Below are positions 26,219 to 35,400 of a stretch of DNA of 64,000 nt, in pieces. Numbering within the stretch: position 1 is the stretch's first letter; each line of letters begins with the position of its first letter. The notes beneath the pieces were generated by a model. The model ran no database searches, was not told the DNA's origin, and worked only from the letters and a program-made list of their open reading frames with translations. The stretch is from Clostridia bacterium (GTDB lineage: Bacteria; Bacillota; Clostridia; Oscillospirales; UBA644), in NCBI GenBank assembly GCA_017621705.1, contig JAGASR010000039.1, forward strand, positions 1 through 64,000, written 5' to 3'. The position numbers and the translations under genes are program-made.

Positions 26219-27607
26219 ATGGCGAATATGTCTTCCGTTAAAAATCCGATGCCATCTCAGGAACCGGATATCCGTAATAAAAATTTTGACGAAGTAGCTC
26301 TCGGCTATACCGAGCAGCAGGCTCTCGACGAAGCAGCTCGTTGCCTTAACTGTAAAAATAAGCCTTGTACTCAGGGCTGTCCCGTTGCTATCAACATTCC
26401 CGAATTTATCAAAGAAACTGCCGCAGGCAATTTCGAAAAAGCTTATGAGATCATTTCTCAGACCAGCTCTCTCCCGGCAGTTTGCGGCAGAGTTTGCCCC
26501 CAGGAATTGCAGTGCGAAAAATACTGCGTCAGAGGCCTCAAGGGCGAGCCCGTTGCTATCGGCAGACTTGAGCGTTTCGTTGCAGACTGGCATAACGCTC
26601 ACTCAACCGAATCCGCTGTCCGTCCCGAATCTAACGGTCATAAAGTCGCAGTCGTAGGCTCCGGTCCCTCAGGTCTTACGTGCGCAGGCGACCTCGCGAA
26701 AAAAGGCTATGATGTTACCGTTTTCGAAGCGCTCCACCTTGCAGGCGGCGTTCTTGTTTACGGTATCCCCGAATTCCGTCTTCCGAAAGATATCGTTCAG
26801 AAAGAGGTTGACGGTCTGAAAGCCCTCGGTGTTGATATCGAAACCAACGTCATTATCGGCAAAACTCTCACCGTTGACGAACTTATCGAAGACGGCTTCG
26901 AAGCTGTCTTTATCGGCTCGGGCGCAGGTCTTCCCAGCTTTATGGGCATTCCCGGCGAAGCTCTCAACGGTGTTTATTCGGCAAACGAATTTCTTACCCG
27001 TATAAACCTTATGAAAGCATATAAGGACGATTCCGAAACTCCCGTTATGCATGCAAAACGTGTCGCAGTCGTAGGCGGCGGTAACGTTGCAATGGATGCC
27101 GCACGCTGCGCAAAACGTCTCGGTGCCGAAGAAGTTTATATTGTTTACAGACGAAGCGCCGAAGAGCTCCCCGCAAGAGCCGAAGAAGTTGAGCATGCAA
27201 AAGAAGAAGGTATTATCTTCAAGCTTCTGACAAATCCCACCGCTATCCTTTCCGAGGATGAAAAGTCCGTTTCCGGCATAAGATGTGTTGAAATGGAACT
27301 CGGTGCCCCCGATGCTTCCGGAAGACGCCGTCCCGTTGTCAAAGAAAATTCCGAATTCGATATCCCCCTCGAATGTGTCATCATGGCTATCGGCACATCT
27401 CCCAATCCCCTTATCAAATCTACCACCGAAGGCCTTGAAACGACCCCCCGAGGCGGTATCGTCGTCAATGAAGACGGTCTGACTTCCCGTGACGGTGTTT
27501 ACGCAGGCGGTGACGCCGTAACAGGTGCGGCAACCGTAATCCTCGCCATGGGCGCAGGTAAAACTGCCGCCGCTGCAATCGACAGAAAACTTTCGGGTAA
27601 GGAATAA
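26219..27607 (+). CDS. nfnB: NfnB / NADPH-dependent glutamate synthase small-subunit-like, 462 aa
   Basis: Large Nfn subunit, homologous to the GltD small chain of glutamate synthase. The N-terminal domain has cysteine sets for two [4Fe-4S] clusters (CLNCKNKPCTQGCP and CGRVCPQELQCEKYC). Two nucleotide-binding folds follow: VGSGPSGLTCAG for the bifurcating FAD and VGGGNVAMDAARCA for NADPH. No large glutamate synthase chain is present, so NfnB is more likely than GltD. GAGG lies before the ATG; a strong terminator follows. Confidence 0.9.
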   Translation: MANMSSVKNPMPSQEPDIRNKNFDEVALGYTEQQALDEAARCLNCKNKPCTQGCPVAINIPEFIKETAAGNFEKAYEIISQTSSLPAVCGRVCPQELQCEKYCVRGLKGEPVAIGRLERFVADWHNAHSTESAVRPESNGHKVAVVGSGPSGLTCAGDLAKKGYDVTVFEALHLAGGVLVYGIPEFRLPKDIVQKEVDGLKALGVDIETNVIIGKTLTVDELIEDGFEAVFIGSGAGLPSFMGIPGEALNGVYSANEFLTRINLMKAYKDDSETPVMHAKRVAVVGGGNVAMDAARCAKRLGAEEVYIVYRRSAEELPARAEEVEHAKEEGIIFKLLTNPTAILSEDEKSVSGIRCVEMELGAPDASGRRRPVVKENSEFDIPLECVIMAIGTSPNPLIKSTTEGLETTPRGGIVVNEDGLTSRDGVYAGGDAVTGAATVILAMGAGKTAAAAIDRKLSGKE

Positions 27608-27634
27608 TTTTTTTGTATAATCATAAATTAATAG

Positions 27635-27674
27635 AAAAACTGCAATGGAATTCGTGATCCGTTGCAGTTTTTTG
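27635..27674 (+). terminator. Terminator of the nfnAB unit
   Basis: A 15-base-pair stem with one mismatch (AAAAACTGCAATGGA and its partner), 8-base loop, then TTTTTT. Confidence 0.85.
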
Positions 27675-27691
27675 TTGTTAAAGAAGTTCTC

Positions 27692-27720
27692 TTGACAAGA
27701 TTTATTTTTTATGATATGAT
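27692..27720 (+). promoter_or_regulatory. Promoter of the GyrI-like gene
   Basis: TTGACA, 17 bases, TATGAT. The expected transcript start is near 27727, directly at the first arm of the leader hairpin. Confidence 0.75.
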
Positions 27721-27725
27721 ACTCA

Positions 27726-27886
27726 TGTCACACAAACTGCATATTAATTCTATTCATAGGGAAAATACTCTGATAAAAGGTGTTTTCTCTCTTTGCTTAT
27801 ATCTTTCTATGGATAGAATGCAATTGTGTGACAACAATGAGGGATTCACTTTTTTGTGTGTCTCTTATTGAGGCACACTTTTTTTT
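27726..27886 (+). promoter_or_regulatory. Structured leader with intrinsic terminator (attenuator-like)
   Basis: From the predicted transcript start the RNA can form one long stepped hairpin. TGTCACACAA (27726-27735) pairs with TTGTGTGACA (27824-27833), TTCTATTCATAG (27748-27759) with CTATGGATAGAA (27807-27818), and GGGAAAATAC (27759-27768) with GTGTTTTCTC (27780-27789). A terminator follows: GTGTGTCTC and GAGGCACAC around TTATT (27856-27878), then eight T. CACACAA at 27729-27735 could instead pair with TTGTGTG at 27854-27860 in the terminator's left arm, giving a switchable pair. The inducer is unknown. Confidence 0.7.
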
Positions 27887-27912
27887 ATTACATAAAAAAG
27901 GAGAATTCTTTT

Positions 27913-28368
27913 ATGCAGATTATTCGTATTTACGAGATTCCCGATTGTAAAATGGTCTCATCAGGCGTAGGTATGTTCGGAGACGGCGTTCTCGAACGTT
28001 TTATGGAATGGTACGAAAAACAGCCGAGAGGAATCTATCCAATGGATTTTCTTTTCTGGGATTCGTCAGATCCCGAAAAGCAGGGCTTTAATTGGCTTTA
28101 TGTTTATGAAGAGGGAATGGATGTTCCAAATGATCTTAAAATTATTGATTTTAAAGGCGGACTTTATGCCGTTGCAAATGATATAGACCAACGTACAGAT
28201 ATGGATGCTATGAGAATTGCCGTTGATGAGTTCTTGAATGAAAACGGTTTTGAACGCGATCCGAGCCGTTCCGATCTCGGCAACATAATTACCACACCGC
28301 TTATTAAAGAAACTCTTGGCTATGATCAGATGGATTACTGGGCTCCCATTAAAGCCAAAGCGAAATAA
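27913..28368 (+). CDS. GyrI-like / effector-binding-domain small protein, 151 aa
   Basis: The sequence fits the GyrI-like (SOUL/AraC effector-binding) small-molecule-binding fold: an N-terminal strand IRIYEIPDCKMVSSG, a conserved acidic stretch and a WxxI-type C-terminal strand (DYWAPIK). Related stand-alone proteins bind drugs or regulate gyrase, and the same domain senses drugs in BmrR. ATG 27913 follows AAGGAGA. It is expressed alone behind an attenuator-like leader and a terminator follows it, suggesting inducible expression, perhaps by an antibiotic or toxic compound (inference). Confidence 0.65.
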   Translation: MQIIRIYEIPDCKMVSSGVGMFGDGVLERFMEWYEKQPRGIYPMDFLFWDSSDPEKQGFNWLYVYEEGMDVPNDLKIIDFKGGLYAVANDIDQRTDMDAMRIAVDEFLNENGFERDPSRSDLGNIITTPLIKETLGYDQMDYWAPIKAKAK

Positions 28369-28378
28369 TATTTATTTA

Positions 28379-28402
28379 AAAACCCGTGTCATAACGGGTT
28401 TT
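28379..28402 (+). terminator. Terminator of the GyrI-like gene
   Basis: AAAACCCGT and ACGGGTTTT around GTCATA; short stem with T-rich right side. Confidence 0.75.
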
Positions 28403-28454
28403 CTCTATTTTATCTGTATTTTTGAAAAAAATTTACTTTAACTGCAAAATTTTC

Positions 28455-28483
28455 TTGACAATATCATGTGTTTGTGTTATATT
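28455..28483 (+). promoter_or_regulatory. Promoter of the isomerase and first binding protein
   Basis: TTGACA, 17 bases, TATATT; the isomerase ATG is at 28554. Confidence 0.7.
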
Positions 28484-28503
28484 AATTACAAGAAATATTG
28501 TTT

Positions 28504-28539
28504 GAAAATATTTTTACTGTAGAAAATATTTTTACTGTA
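28504..28539 (+). repeat. Perfect 18-base tandem duplication in the 5' leader
   Basis: GAAAATATTTTTACTGTA occurs twice in a row, ending just before AAGGAG. It lies between the promoter and the ribosome site. Confidence 0.9.
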
Positions 28540-28553
28540 AAGGAGAATATATA

Positions 28554-29378
28554 ATGAAACTCGGTATTATAAACGGCTGGGACGAAGCGTCCTTTAAATA
28601 TGTTGCGGATCTCGGTCTTCATGCCGTCGAATTCTGTTGCAACTTTAATTATGACAGCATGGAAGTTGCAGGTCATATTGATGAAATAAAGGCATTTTCC
28701 GAAAAATACGATGTTGCGGTAGGCTCTATCGGTCGCTGGGGAGAAACACGAATCGACAGCAACGGTGAGATCGTTCAGTCTGCACTACAGCACGACAAAA
28801 ATCTTATCGATGCCGCTTCCGCGCTCGGCTGCCCTGTTTTTAACACAGGCTGTAACTGGACGGAAGGCAAAACATTTGAAGAAAACTGCGCTATTGCAAT
28901 TAAATATTTCGGTGAACTTATCGAATATGCAAAGGGCAAGAATGTTAAAATTTCTGTTTATAACTGCTCATGGGCAAATTTTGTAGTAACCGAAAAAGAA
29001 TGGGAACCCATTCTCGGCGCACTTCCCGAACTCGGCATTAAATACGATACTTCTCATTGCCTCGGCAGGGGAGGGGATTACCTTCATGAAATGATCACCT
29101 GGGGTAACAGGATCAATCATTTCCATATCAAAGGCTCTATGTATGTTGACGGAAGACCTTATGACGATCCTCCCGCAGGTCTCGATCAGGTCAATTGGGG
29201 CGCCGTAATGAACGCTCTTTACACAAAAGGCTACAACGGAATGCTTTCAATCGAGCCTCATTCCGGCAACTGGATGGGTGTCCGCGGTCAGTGGGGTGTT
29301 GAATTTACGATTAAATTCATCTCTCCTTATATCATGCCCGAGGATTATACGTATAACGGCAGCCCGTATATGCCGTAA
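28554..29378 (+). CDS. Sugar phosphate isomerase/epimerase-family TIM barrel, 274 aa
   Basis: AP endonuclease family 2/xylose isomerase-like barrel. Metal-site motifs of the family appear in order: a Glu in LHAVEFC, KYDTSH with the conserved Asp and His, NHFHIKG with the His pair, and a C-terminal Glu in LSIEPHSG. Such proteins act on sugars, inositols or hydroxypyruvate; the substrate cannot be assigned. It probably shares a transcript with the binding lipoprotein 43 bases downstream, hinting at uptake and conversion of a sugar. Confidence 0.85.
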   Translation: MKLGIINGWDEASFKYVADLGLHAVEFCCNFNYDSMEVAGHIDEIKAFSEKYDVAVGSIGRWGETRIDSNGEIVQSALQHDKNLIDAASALGCPVFNTGCNWTEGKTFEENCAIAIKYFGELIEYAKGKNVKISVYNCSWANFVVTEKEWEPILGALPELGIKYDTSHCLGRGGDYLHEMITWGNRINHFHIKGSMYVDGRPYDDPPAGLDQVNWGAVMNALYTKGYNGMLSIEPHSGNWMGVRGQWGVEFTIKFISPYIMPEDYTYNGSPYMP

Positions 29379-29421
29379 AAACAAAATAAATAATTAAATA
29401 TTTTTAGAGAGGAAGACGATT

Positions 29422-30807
29422 ATGAGATGTTTAAAAACCTTTTTTGCTTTTTTGTTTGTCATCGTATTTTTTGTGTCATGTGCTTCTCAATCAGCAGAGG
29501 TAATTCCTGACTACATCGGCGAGTTTGAACAGAATACTTTTGATGGTCTTGAACTTAAATTTGCCATGTCGCCGTATATCTGCTATGAGCAGGACTCTCT
29601 TTTCGGCGATATTGCAAAAGCAAGGGTTGCAGAGATCGAAGAAAAATATGATGTTAAAATTATTTTCGATGAAAATGAATCTTTGGTTTCCAATCTTTTC
29701 TATTCAATTTCTTCCGGAATTAAACCTTGTGATGTTATGCTTTCAACATCCTTTGAGCTTTACAATCAGATGAGGGCAAATCTTCTGTTTCCGGTCGATA
29801 ATATGCCCACCCCTCTGGTTTACTCCGATACTGAAAAATGGGGCGGAAGAGAAAAACTCATAACGTATGCGTATGATAACCATCTTTACGGTATCCTTCC
29901 GATGTATTGGCCTGAAACAATATGGAAACAGGTAGACCACTTCTTCTTTGTTAACGAGAATATAATATCAAATCTCGGGCAGACCGATCCTCGTGAATTT
30001 GTTGAAAACGGCGAATGGACGAGAGCAAAATACGAAGAAGTCCTCAATTCCTACACGCATAAAAATATGAGTGGAGAAACGGTATATGCACTTGCTGTTG
30101 AACCTGCCCATTATTTCAGTATTGCCATTAAAACAAGCGGTATTGACTATATTGTGGAAAAAGAAGACGGATCTTATGCAAATGCGTTCCTTGAGCCCGG
30201 TGTAGTTGATAAGCTTACTTGGGTTTCCGATACATTCTGGAATAACTGGGAGGTTAACATAACAAGAGGCTCTGATACTTTTTCTACGATCGCAAAATTT
30301 GTAAATGAAGAATCTGTAATGGTTTTGACTCATCTTTATTACGGTCTTGAAGATATTCAATATGAAGTTGAAAACTTCGGCATACTTCCGTTCCCTCTTT
30401 CCGATGACCTTCACGGAAAGGGCTGGATCGGTCAGTTTGAGTTCTATAATAACGGTATTTCTTTCCCGACAAATATTGAAGCGATTGACGAAATAGCTGT
30501 TGTTGTTAACGATATTTTCGAGCCGCTTCCCGGTTATGAGACCGAAGAACAGCGTTTTGAATATTATGACAGATACGTTTTTCATGACAGCCGCGATACA
30601 AAAGTCGTTTTCGAATGTCTTGAAAACTGTCGCTATCTTCCCTATAACGATAACGGATATCTGATTCCCAACGCAATAAATAATGCCAAGGGTGGTAAAT
30701 CCATTTCTCAGATACTTGAAGCAAACATTGAGATCATGCAGACAACGATTGACGATGTATATATTCCTCTCGAAGAAACATGTGATCTTCTCTGGGGCGA
30801 AAACTAA
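29422..30807 (+). CDS. Extracellular solute-binding lipoprotein, 461 aa
   Basis: Signal peptide with lipobox ending at Cys20 (FVSC). The mature part resembles family-1 type extracellular solute-binding proteins of ABC sugar importers: an early LELKFAMS strand, repeated aromatic residues, and a C-terminal IPLEETCDLLWGE that the next lipoprotein shares in form. No permease or ATPase gene is adjacent, so it must work with a transporter encoded elsewhere, or act as a binding protein for another purpose. A strong terminator follows. Confidence 0.75.
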   Translation: MRCLKTFFAFLFVIVFFVSCASQSAEVIPDYIGEFEQNTFDGLELKFAMSPYICYEQDSLFGDIAKARVAEIEEKYDVKIIFDENESLVSNLFYSISSGIKPCDVMLSTSFELYNQMRANLLFPVDNMPTPLVYSDTEKWGGREKLITYAYDNHLYGILPMYWPETIWKQVDHFFFVNENIISNLGQTDPREFVENGEWTRAKYEEVLNSYTHKNMSGETVYALAVEPAHYFSIAIKTSGIDYIVEKEDGSYANAFLEPGVVDKLTWVSDTFWNNWEVNITRGSDTFSTIAKFVNEESVMVLTHLYYGLEDIQYEVENFGILPFPLSDDLHGKGWIGQFEFYNNGISFPTNIEAIDEIAVVVNDIFEPLPGYETEEQRFEYYDRYVFHDSRDTKVVFECLENCRYLPYNDNGYLIPNAINNAKGGKSISQILEANIEIMQTTIDDVYIPLEETCDLLWGEN

Positions 30808-30817
30808 ATAATTCTTT

Positions 30818-30857
30818 AACGGTGCAGAAGTTTTTTGCTTTTCTGCACCGTTTTTTT
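30818..30857 (+). terminator. Terminator of the first binding-protein unit
   Basis: A perfect 12-base-pair stem (AACGGTGCAGAA), 11-base loop, then TTTTTTT. Confidence 0.88.
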
Positions 30858-30865
30858 GTATAAGC

Positions 30866-30894
30866 TTGACAGAACTGCAGAAACTTGATATAAT
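30866..30894 (+). promoter_or_regulatory. Promoter of the second binding-protein gene
   Basis: TTGACA, 17 bases, TATAAT, directly after the preceding terminator. Confidence 0.78.
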
Positions 30895-30925
30895 ATCGGT
30901 AAAATAACATCAGAGGAGAGATATA

Positions 30926-32365
30926 ATGAGAAAAATTTTAAAACTTTTGATCCTTATGCTCTGCATTTCGATCATGTGCTCTTGCGGAGCGCAGACCCCT
31001 GAAGAAGAGTCTTTTGACATGTCATTTAATTCCGATACGGATTCTTCCACAGACCTTTCAGGAATTGAACTTGATTTTGCCGTCATAATCGATCAGCTTA
31101 CAAACTCCAGCATCGAAGGCAATGTCCTCGGTTATACGCAGGATACGCTTTTTGCCGAGCAGGCGCGCAAACGTGTTGCTGAAGTCGAAAAAAATCTTAA
31201 TTGCACAATCGTTCTTGACAACACCGCAACAACGACGGCCTTTAATCTTGAGTCTGCCGCAGGCTCCGTTTATTGCGATATCCTTATGTGTAACTCCAAC
31301 GATACACAAAAATGGGCAAAAACAGGTTTCCTCACAGGTTATTCCACCCTCTCCGATTATATCGATTTCAAAAACAGCGATAAATGGGGCAACTCAAATC
31401 TTCTTGAAGTTGCTTTCTATGTTGACGATGTTTACGGTGTTATCCCTGCCGCTTGGCCCGAACTTTCTTATGTTTCCTTCGGTTATCCTCTCGTTGCAAA
31501 TGTCGATCTTATCAACTCGCTCGGTGTTGCCGATCCCAGAGAATATGTCGATGATAAAACATGGAACTGGGATCAGTTCAAACTTGAACTCGAAAAATGT
31601 ACCGTCGATACCGGAAACGGTACCGTTTACGGCATGATAACTCATTATCCGTATATGTCTCAGATGTTCCTTCGTTCAAACGGGGTCACTTTTGCGCAGA
31701 AAGCGGAAGACGGTTCATATGTCTGCGGTTATTATACCGATGCAGGTATCCGTGCGCTCGAATATATCAATGAGATTTATAACGGCACTTATTCCGACTA
31801 TGTTCTCAAGGACGGACACGAGAATGCTACAACTTCCATGGAGCATTTTGTAAACGGACTTGGCTGCTATACGTTCACTCCCGCGCATTGTATTTTCGGT
31901 GTTTCCGGTGATATTTCAAACAACATGGAAAACTATGCGATCCTTCCCACGCCTTACGGTCCCGATGTTGAACCCGGTTACAACGGCGGCCTTTATCATT
32001 CTCAGTATTACTTTGTTTCCATTCCCAAACTTTCCGATAATAATGATGCTGCGGCAATCGTTATCGAAAATATTTTCGAACCGTTTGAAGGTCTCGAAAC
32101 TTTCGAAGATATCAAGGATTTTATGGCGAGAAACTATTTCTTTGATAAACGTGATGCCGATTGGTTCTTCGAAATGAGAAACAACGCTATGCTTAACTAT
32201 GACTATCAGACAGGCTTTGCTTCCAGAAAGATCCCCGAAGAGATCTGTACGGGAAACACCACTGTTACCGAACTTCTCGATAAATACGAAGAACAGATGG
32301 AGACTATCATTACAGATACCGTCGTTCCAATGCTCTCCGTTTACGATGTTATCTGGGGAGAATAA
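30926..32365 (+). CDS. Extracellular solute-binding lipoprotein, 479 aa (paralogue)
   Basis: Lipoprotein signal with Cys20 as the probable lipid site (IMCSC). It resembles its neighbour along the whole length: ARKRVAEVEK parallels AKARVAEIEE, NLFEPFEGLETFEDI parallels the NDIFEPLPG segment, and both end in a LLWGE/VIWGE-type tail. Despite this kinship it has its own promoter and terminator, so the two are separately expressed duplicates. Again no transporter subunits are near. The ligand is unknown, most likely a carbohydrate. Confidence 0.75.
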   Translation: MRKILKLLILMLCISIMCSCGAQTPEEESFDMSFNSDTDSSTDLSGIELDFAVIIDQLTNSSIEGNVLGYTQDTLFAEQARKRVAEVEKNLNCTIVLDNTATTTAFNLESAAGSVYCDILMCNSNDTQKWAKTGFLTGYSTLSDYIDFKNSDKWGNSNLLEVAFYVDDVYGVIPAAWPELSYVSFGYPLVANVDLINSLGVADPREYVDDKTWNWDQFKLELEKCTVDTGNGTVYGMITHYPYMSQMFLRSNGVTFAQKAEDGSYVCGYYTDAGIRALEYINEIYNGTYSDYVLKDGHENATTSMEHFVNGLGCYTFTPAHCIFGVSGDISNNMENYAILPTPYGPDVEPGYNGGLYHSQYYFVSIPKLSDNNDAAAIVIENIFEPFEGLETFEDIKDFMARNYFFDKRDADWFFEMRNNAMLNYDYQTGFASRKIPEEICTGNTTVTELLDKYEEQMETIITDTVVPMLSVYDVIWGE

Positions 32366-32408
32366 TTTCAAATATTGACAGATCAATATTTATCTCTTAA
32401 TACAAAAA

Positions 32409-32443
32409 ACTCGCACGGTTCAGACGAACTGTGCGAGTCTTTT
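32409..32443. terminator. Bidirectional terminator
   Basis: A 13-base-pair stem (ACTCGCACGGTTC, one G-T pair) with loop AGAC, A-rich on the left and TTTT on the right. It separates the + binding-protein gene from the - lipoprotein gene. Confidence 0.85.
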
Positions 32444-32453
32444 GTATGAAAAA

Positions 32454-35400
32454 TTATTTGTTGAAATATTTGTTTTCGAGATACATATTGATCGAAGCGA
32501 TCTGTTCCTCGTTAAGTGCTGAATCGTAAATAAGAAGTTCAGCGATCTCGCCGACAAAGCCGGTGATACCGGTACCGATTCGAAGTTCGGTGTTCTTTGT
32601 GTTCGTGATCTTCTTTGTGCCGTTGTTTTCGGAGTAAATAAGTTCACCGTCAGCGTAAACAGACTGCTGTTTTTCGTCTTTTATAACGATCGTGGAAGTA
32701 AAGCCCGTGACAGGTTCGGAACGCTTTGCATTAACGATATAAGAATCGAAGTTCGAGCCCGTACCGATACCGAATCTTGCCTTTACATCTTCCTGATAAG
32801 AGCCGACAAAGATCGCGCCGTATCCGCCGGATTCGTTTATCATGATAAGGTTCTGTCTGTTGCACCAGTTATCGCCGCTTGCGCCTGCTTCGCCTGCTCT
32901 GCTGACTGCAACGACAGTCATGCTCGTGTGTCCTTCAAAGTTTACGAAATCATTGACGATCATCATATCCGTTCCGTCAAACTGCAATGCGTAAATACCG
33001 TCAATTTCAACGAGTTCGGGCTGGCTGCCGGAATTGGTCTGTTCCGCAACATATTCGTGAACTCTTGATTTGAGTTCTCCTACACCTGCGCCGACTTCGA
33101 CTGCCGCATCTTCAGCGCTGATGTGGAGCATCAACTGCTCGGTGGGGATCTTTGCTGTTTCGCTTACAACTTTACCGATGATTTTACTGTTGAGCCAACC
33201 GTCTTTTACGGCGACTGCTCTGATTGCCATCGTGTCTTCGACTGTAAGAGGAGCGTCGTATTTGATAGAGCCGCTGTTTGGTTCTGTGCGGTCGAGCGTG
33301 TAGTATATGGTGGCACCGGGAGTTTCGCAGTCGATCATTACCGCTTTGATTTCATCATTTTCATCGAGTTCATAAGTGATAACGGGCTGTTCGACCGTGA
33401 AATATTTATGCTGCAGATAGAAGTTTACGATCTCGATCTCATCATCGCTTAGCGCTCTGCCGAAGATCATGATTTCTTCGATATCTCCGGTGAATTCGTC
33501 TGCACCGATGCTGAAAGTTTCACCGAGATCTGCGAATTTTTCGCTGTCTTTGTTATCGATCAATACAACGCTTTTCGCTGTCTCTTCTGTTTCATTGCGG
33601 CAAACCGCGATGACCGTAATTTTATCGATACCGTCAAGACCCGTAAAGCCGTTTACGGTCAGTGTATCGTTTTCATCAAAACTCAAAGCATTGTAATTCT
33701 TGTATGCAACAAGTTTCGGCATTGCTTCGGAACTTTCCTGTTTTGCAATATAATCGTTGACTTTAGATGTCCATTCCTTGATCTCGCTTCCGATTTCCGC
33801 TTCGATATCGTTTGCATCGAGGTGGATCAATGCTTCGGAGAAGATATTGTCGGGGTGAATTACGATTGCACCGGGAAGTTTGCTGAGCCAGCTTTCGGCG
33901 GTCTGATTGATATGGGCACGGAGAGTAAGGTATCCGTCGGGATATGCATCGGGAGTGATGATATTTTCTTTCCATGTGTTGTGGCTTACGGTGTCGTCCC
34001 AGATATTGAGGTCTGTTTTTCCGCCGTCGCCTCTGCCGCCTGCGGCACCGTTCGTGTGACTGTTATCGGTAGCGCCGTTGGCATGGAAAAGGTTTTTATA
34101 AACATAGTTGAAACCGTCAAGGTCGTCCATGTGGATTGCACGTACTGCCCAGTCGTCGGTAAATTCTCTTGAACCTACGTTGAACTGCCATACTTTATCG
34201 GGACCGGAGCACCAGCAATAAAGCGCGCCGCCGTCACGAAGATTCTGCATATAATCGTCGCAGATATTGTACTGAACTGTGTTATTTTCGGAGTTCTGGT
34301 ACTGATGCGCATCCTGATAATCTTTAAGGATCGATGCATCGATCTCTTCCCAACGTGCGTTATACATCGTCTGTCTGCCGCCGAAAGAGTTGCTTGTATC
34401 GATAGCGTTTATTCCATCACGCATCTGAGTCCATGCCATGCCGATAATTGATACTGCGGCATAGGGAAGATCATGGAAATAGTTGTATTCAACTGTATTG
34501 TTGTTACTGCCGAACATCTGTACAGCGCAGGAATGCATATATTCAAGACCTACGTTGTGAATATGGTTCTTTGCGATATAGTTGTTTTTATTGAGGTCGG
34601 TCGTACCGGGGCCATAACCTACAAGGTAAATACCGCCGGATGATGCATGGCCGATCTCGTTGCCGATAATGGAGTTGTTCTGTGCATAATGGTCGAGAAC
34701 TATACCCTGTGCACCGGAATAACCGATAACGCAGTTTTCTACAGTACAGTTTTCAACACCCTGCATATAGATCATTGCATCGGGACTTTCTGCGTTTCTT
34801 GTTATCCATTCGGGGTCGAGTTTTGTTTCGGGAATACGGTCGGAATAAAGGAAGTTTATTCCGCGGAGTGTTACGTATTCGACCTGATCTGCCCATGCGT
34901 CTTCTTCTTCATCGCCCTGGAAACGGACAAGTTCGTAAAGCTTCGGGGCAAACATTTCCGCAGTTGTCGGATCGACGCCTTCTGCGGGCCAGTAGTAAAC
35001 TTTACCGTTTACTGAGTCAACACACCATTCACCTGCGGTGTCGAGATATTTCGGTGTGTTCATGAGGTTGTACTGGCCGCCCCAGCTGTTGAAGTCGGCA
35101 TAAAATTCCGTCATGAGAGACTGAATATATGCAACTTTATTTGCGGAGTCGATATCTGCGAGCTCTGCGTTGACGTTCCACCAGACTGCCGTTATAAGAC
35201 GGACTTCTGCATCCGTCCAGCCGTCAAGACCGACAAGAACATCGTTTTCGAACTTTGCTTTGAGGCCGTTATCGCCGTAATCCTTGCTAGTTGCTTTTGC
35301 CTTGAGCCAGTCGCTTTCCCATTCATCGGATTCGATCATACGGGATACCTGCTGGCTTACGCCGTCTGCGTAAAGATAATGGAATCTCCAGCCTGCGGGA

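Larger units (their letters stand above)
27608..27912 (+). other. Intergenic region: terminator, promoter and structured leader
   Basis: About 300 bases without a convincing gene. It holds the nfnB terminator, a near-consensus promoter and the folded leader described separately. A 48-codon open frame starts at ATG 27725, but it begins at or before the predicted transcript start and has no ribosome site; its 3' part (ATG 27809 to TGA 27871) ends inside the terminator loop. Confidence 0.6.

Noticed and set aside
26219..27607. Small subunit of glutamate synthase (gltD)
   Set aside because: No gltB is near, while an NfnA-type partner lies directly upstream; NfnB explains both genes.
27725..27871. 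48-codon frame in the leader of the GyrI-like gene as a real leader peptide
   Set aside because: Its ATG lies at or before the predicted transcript start and no ribosome site precedes it or the internal ATG at 27809. Kept only as a remark in the leader entry.
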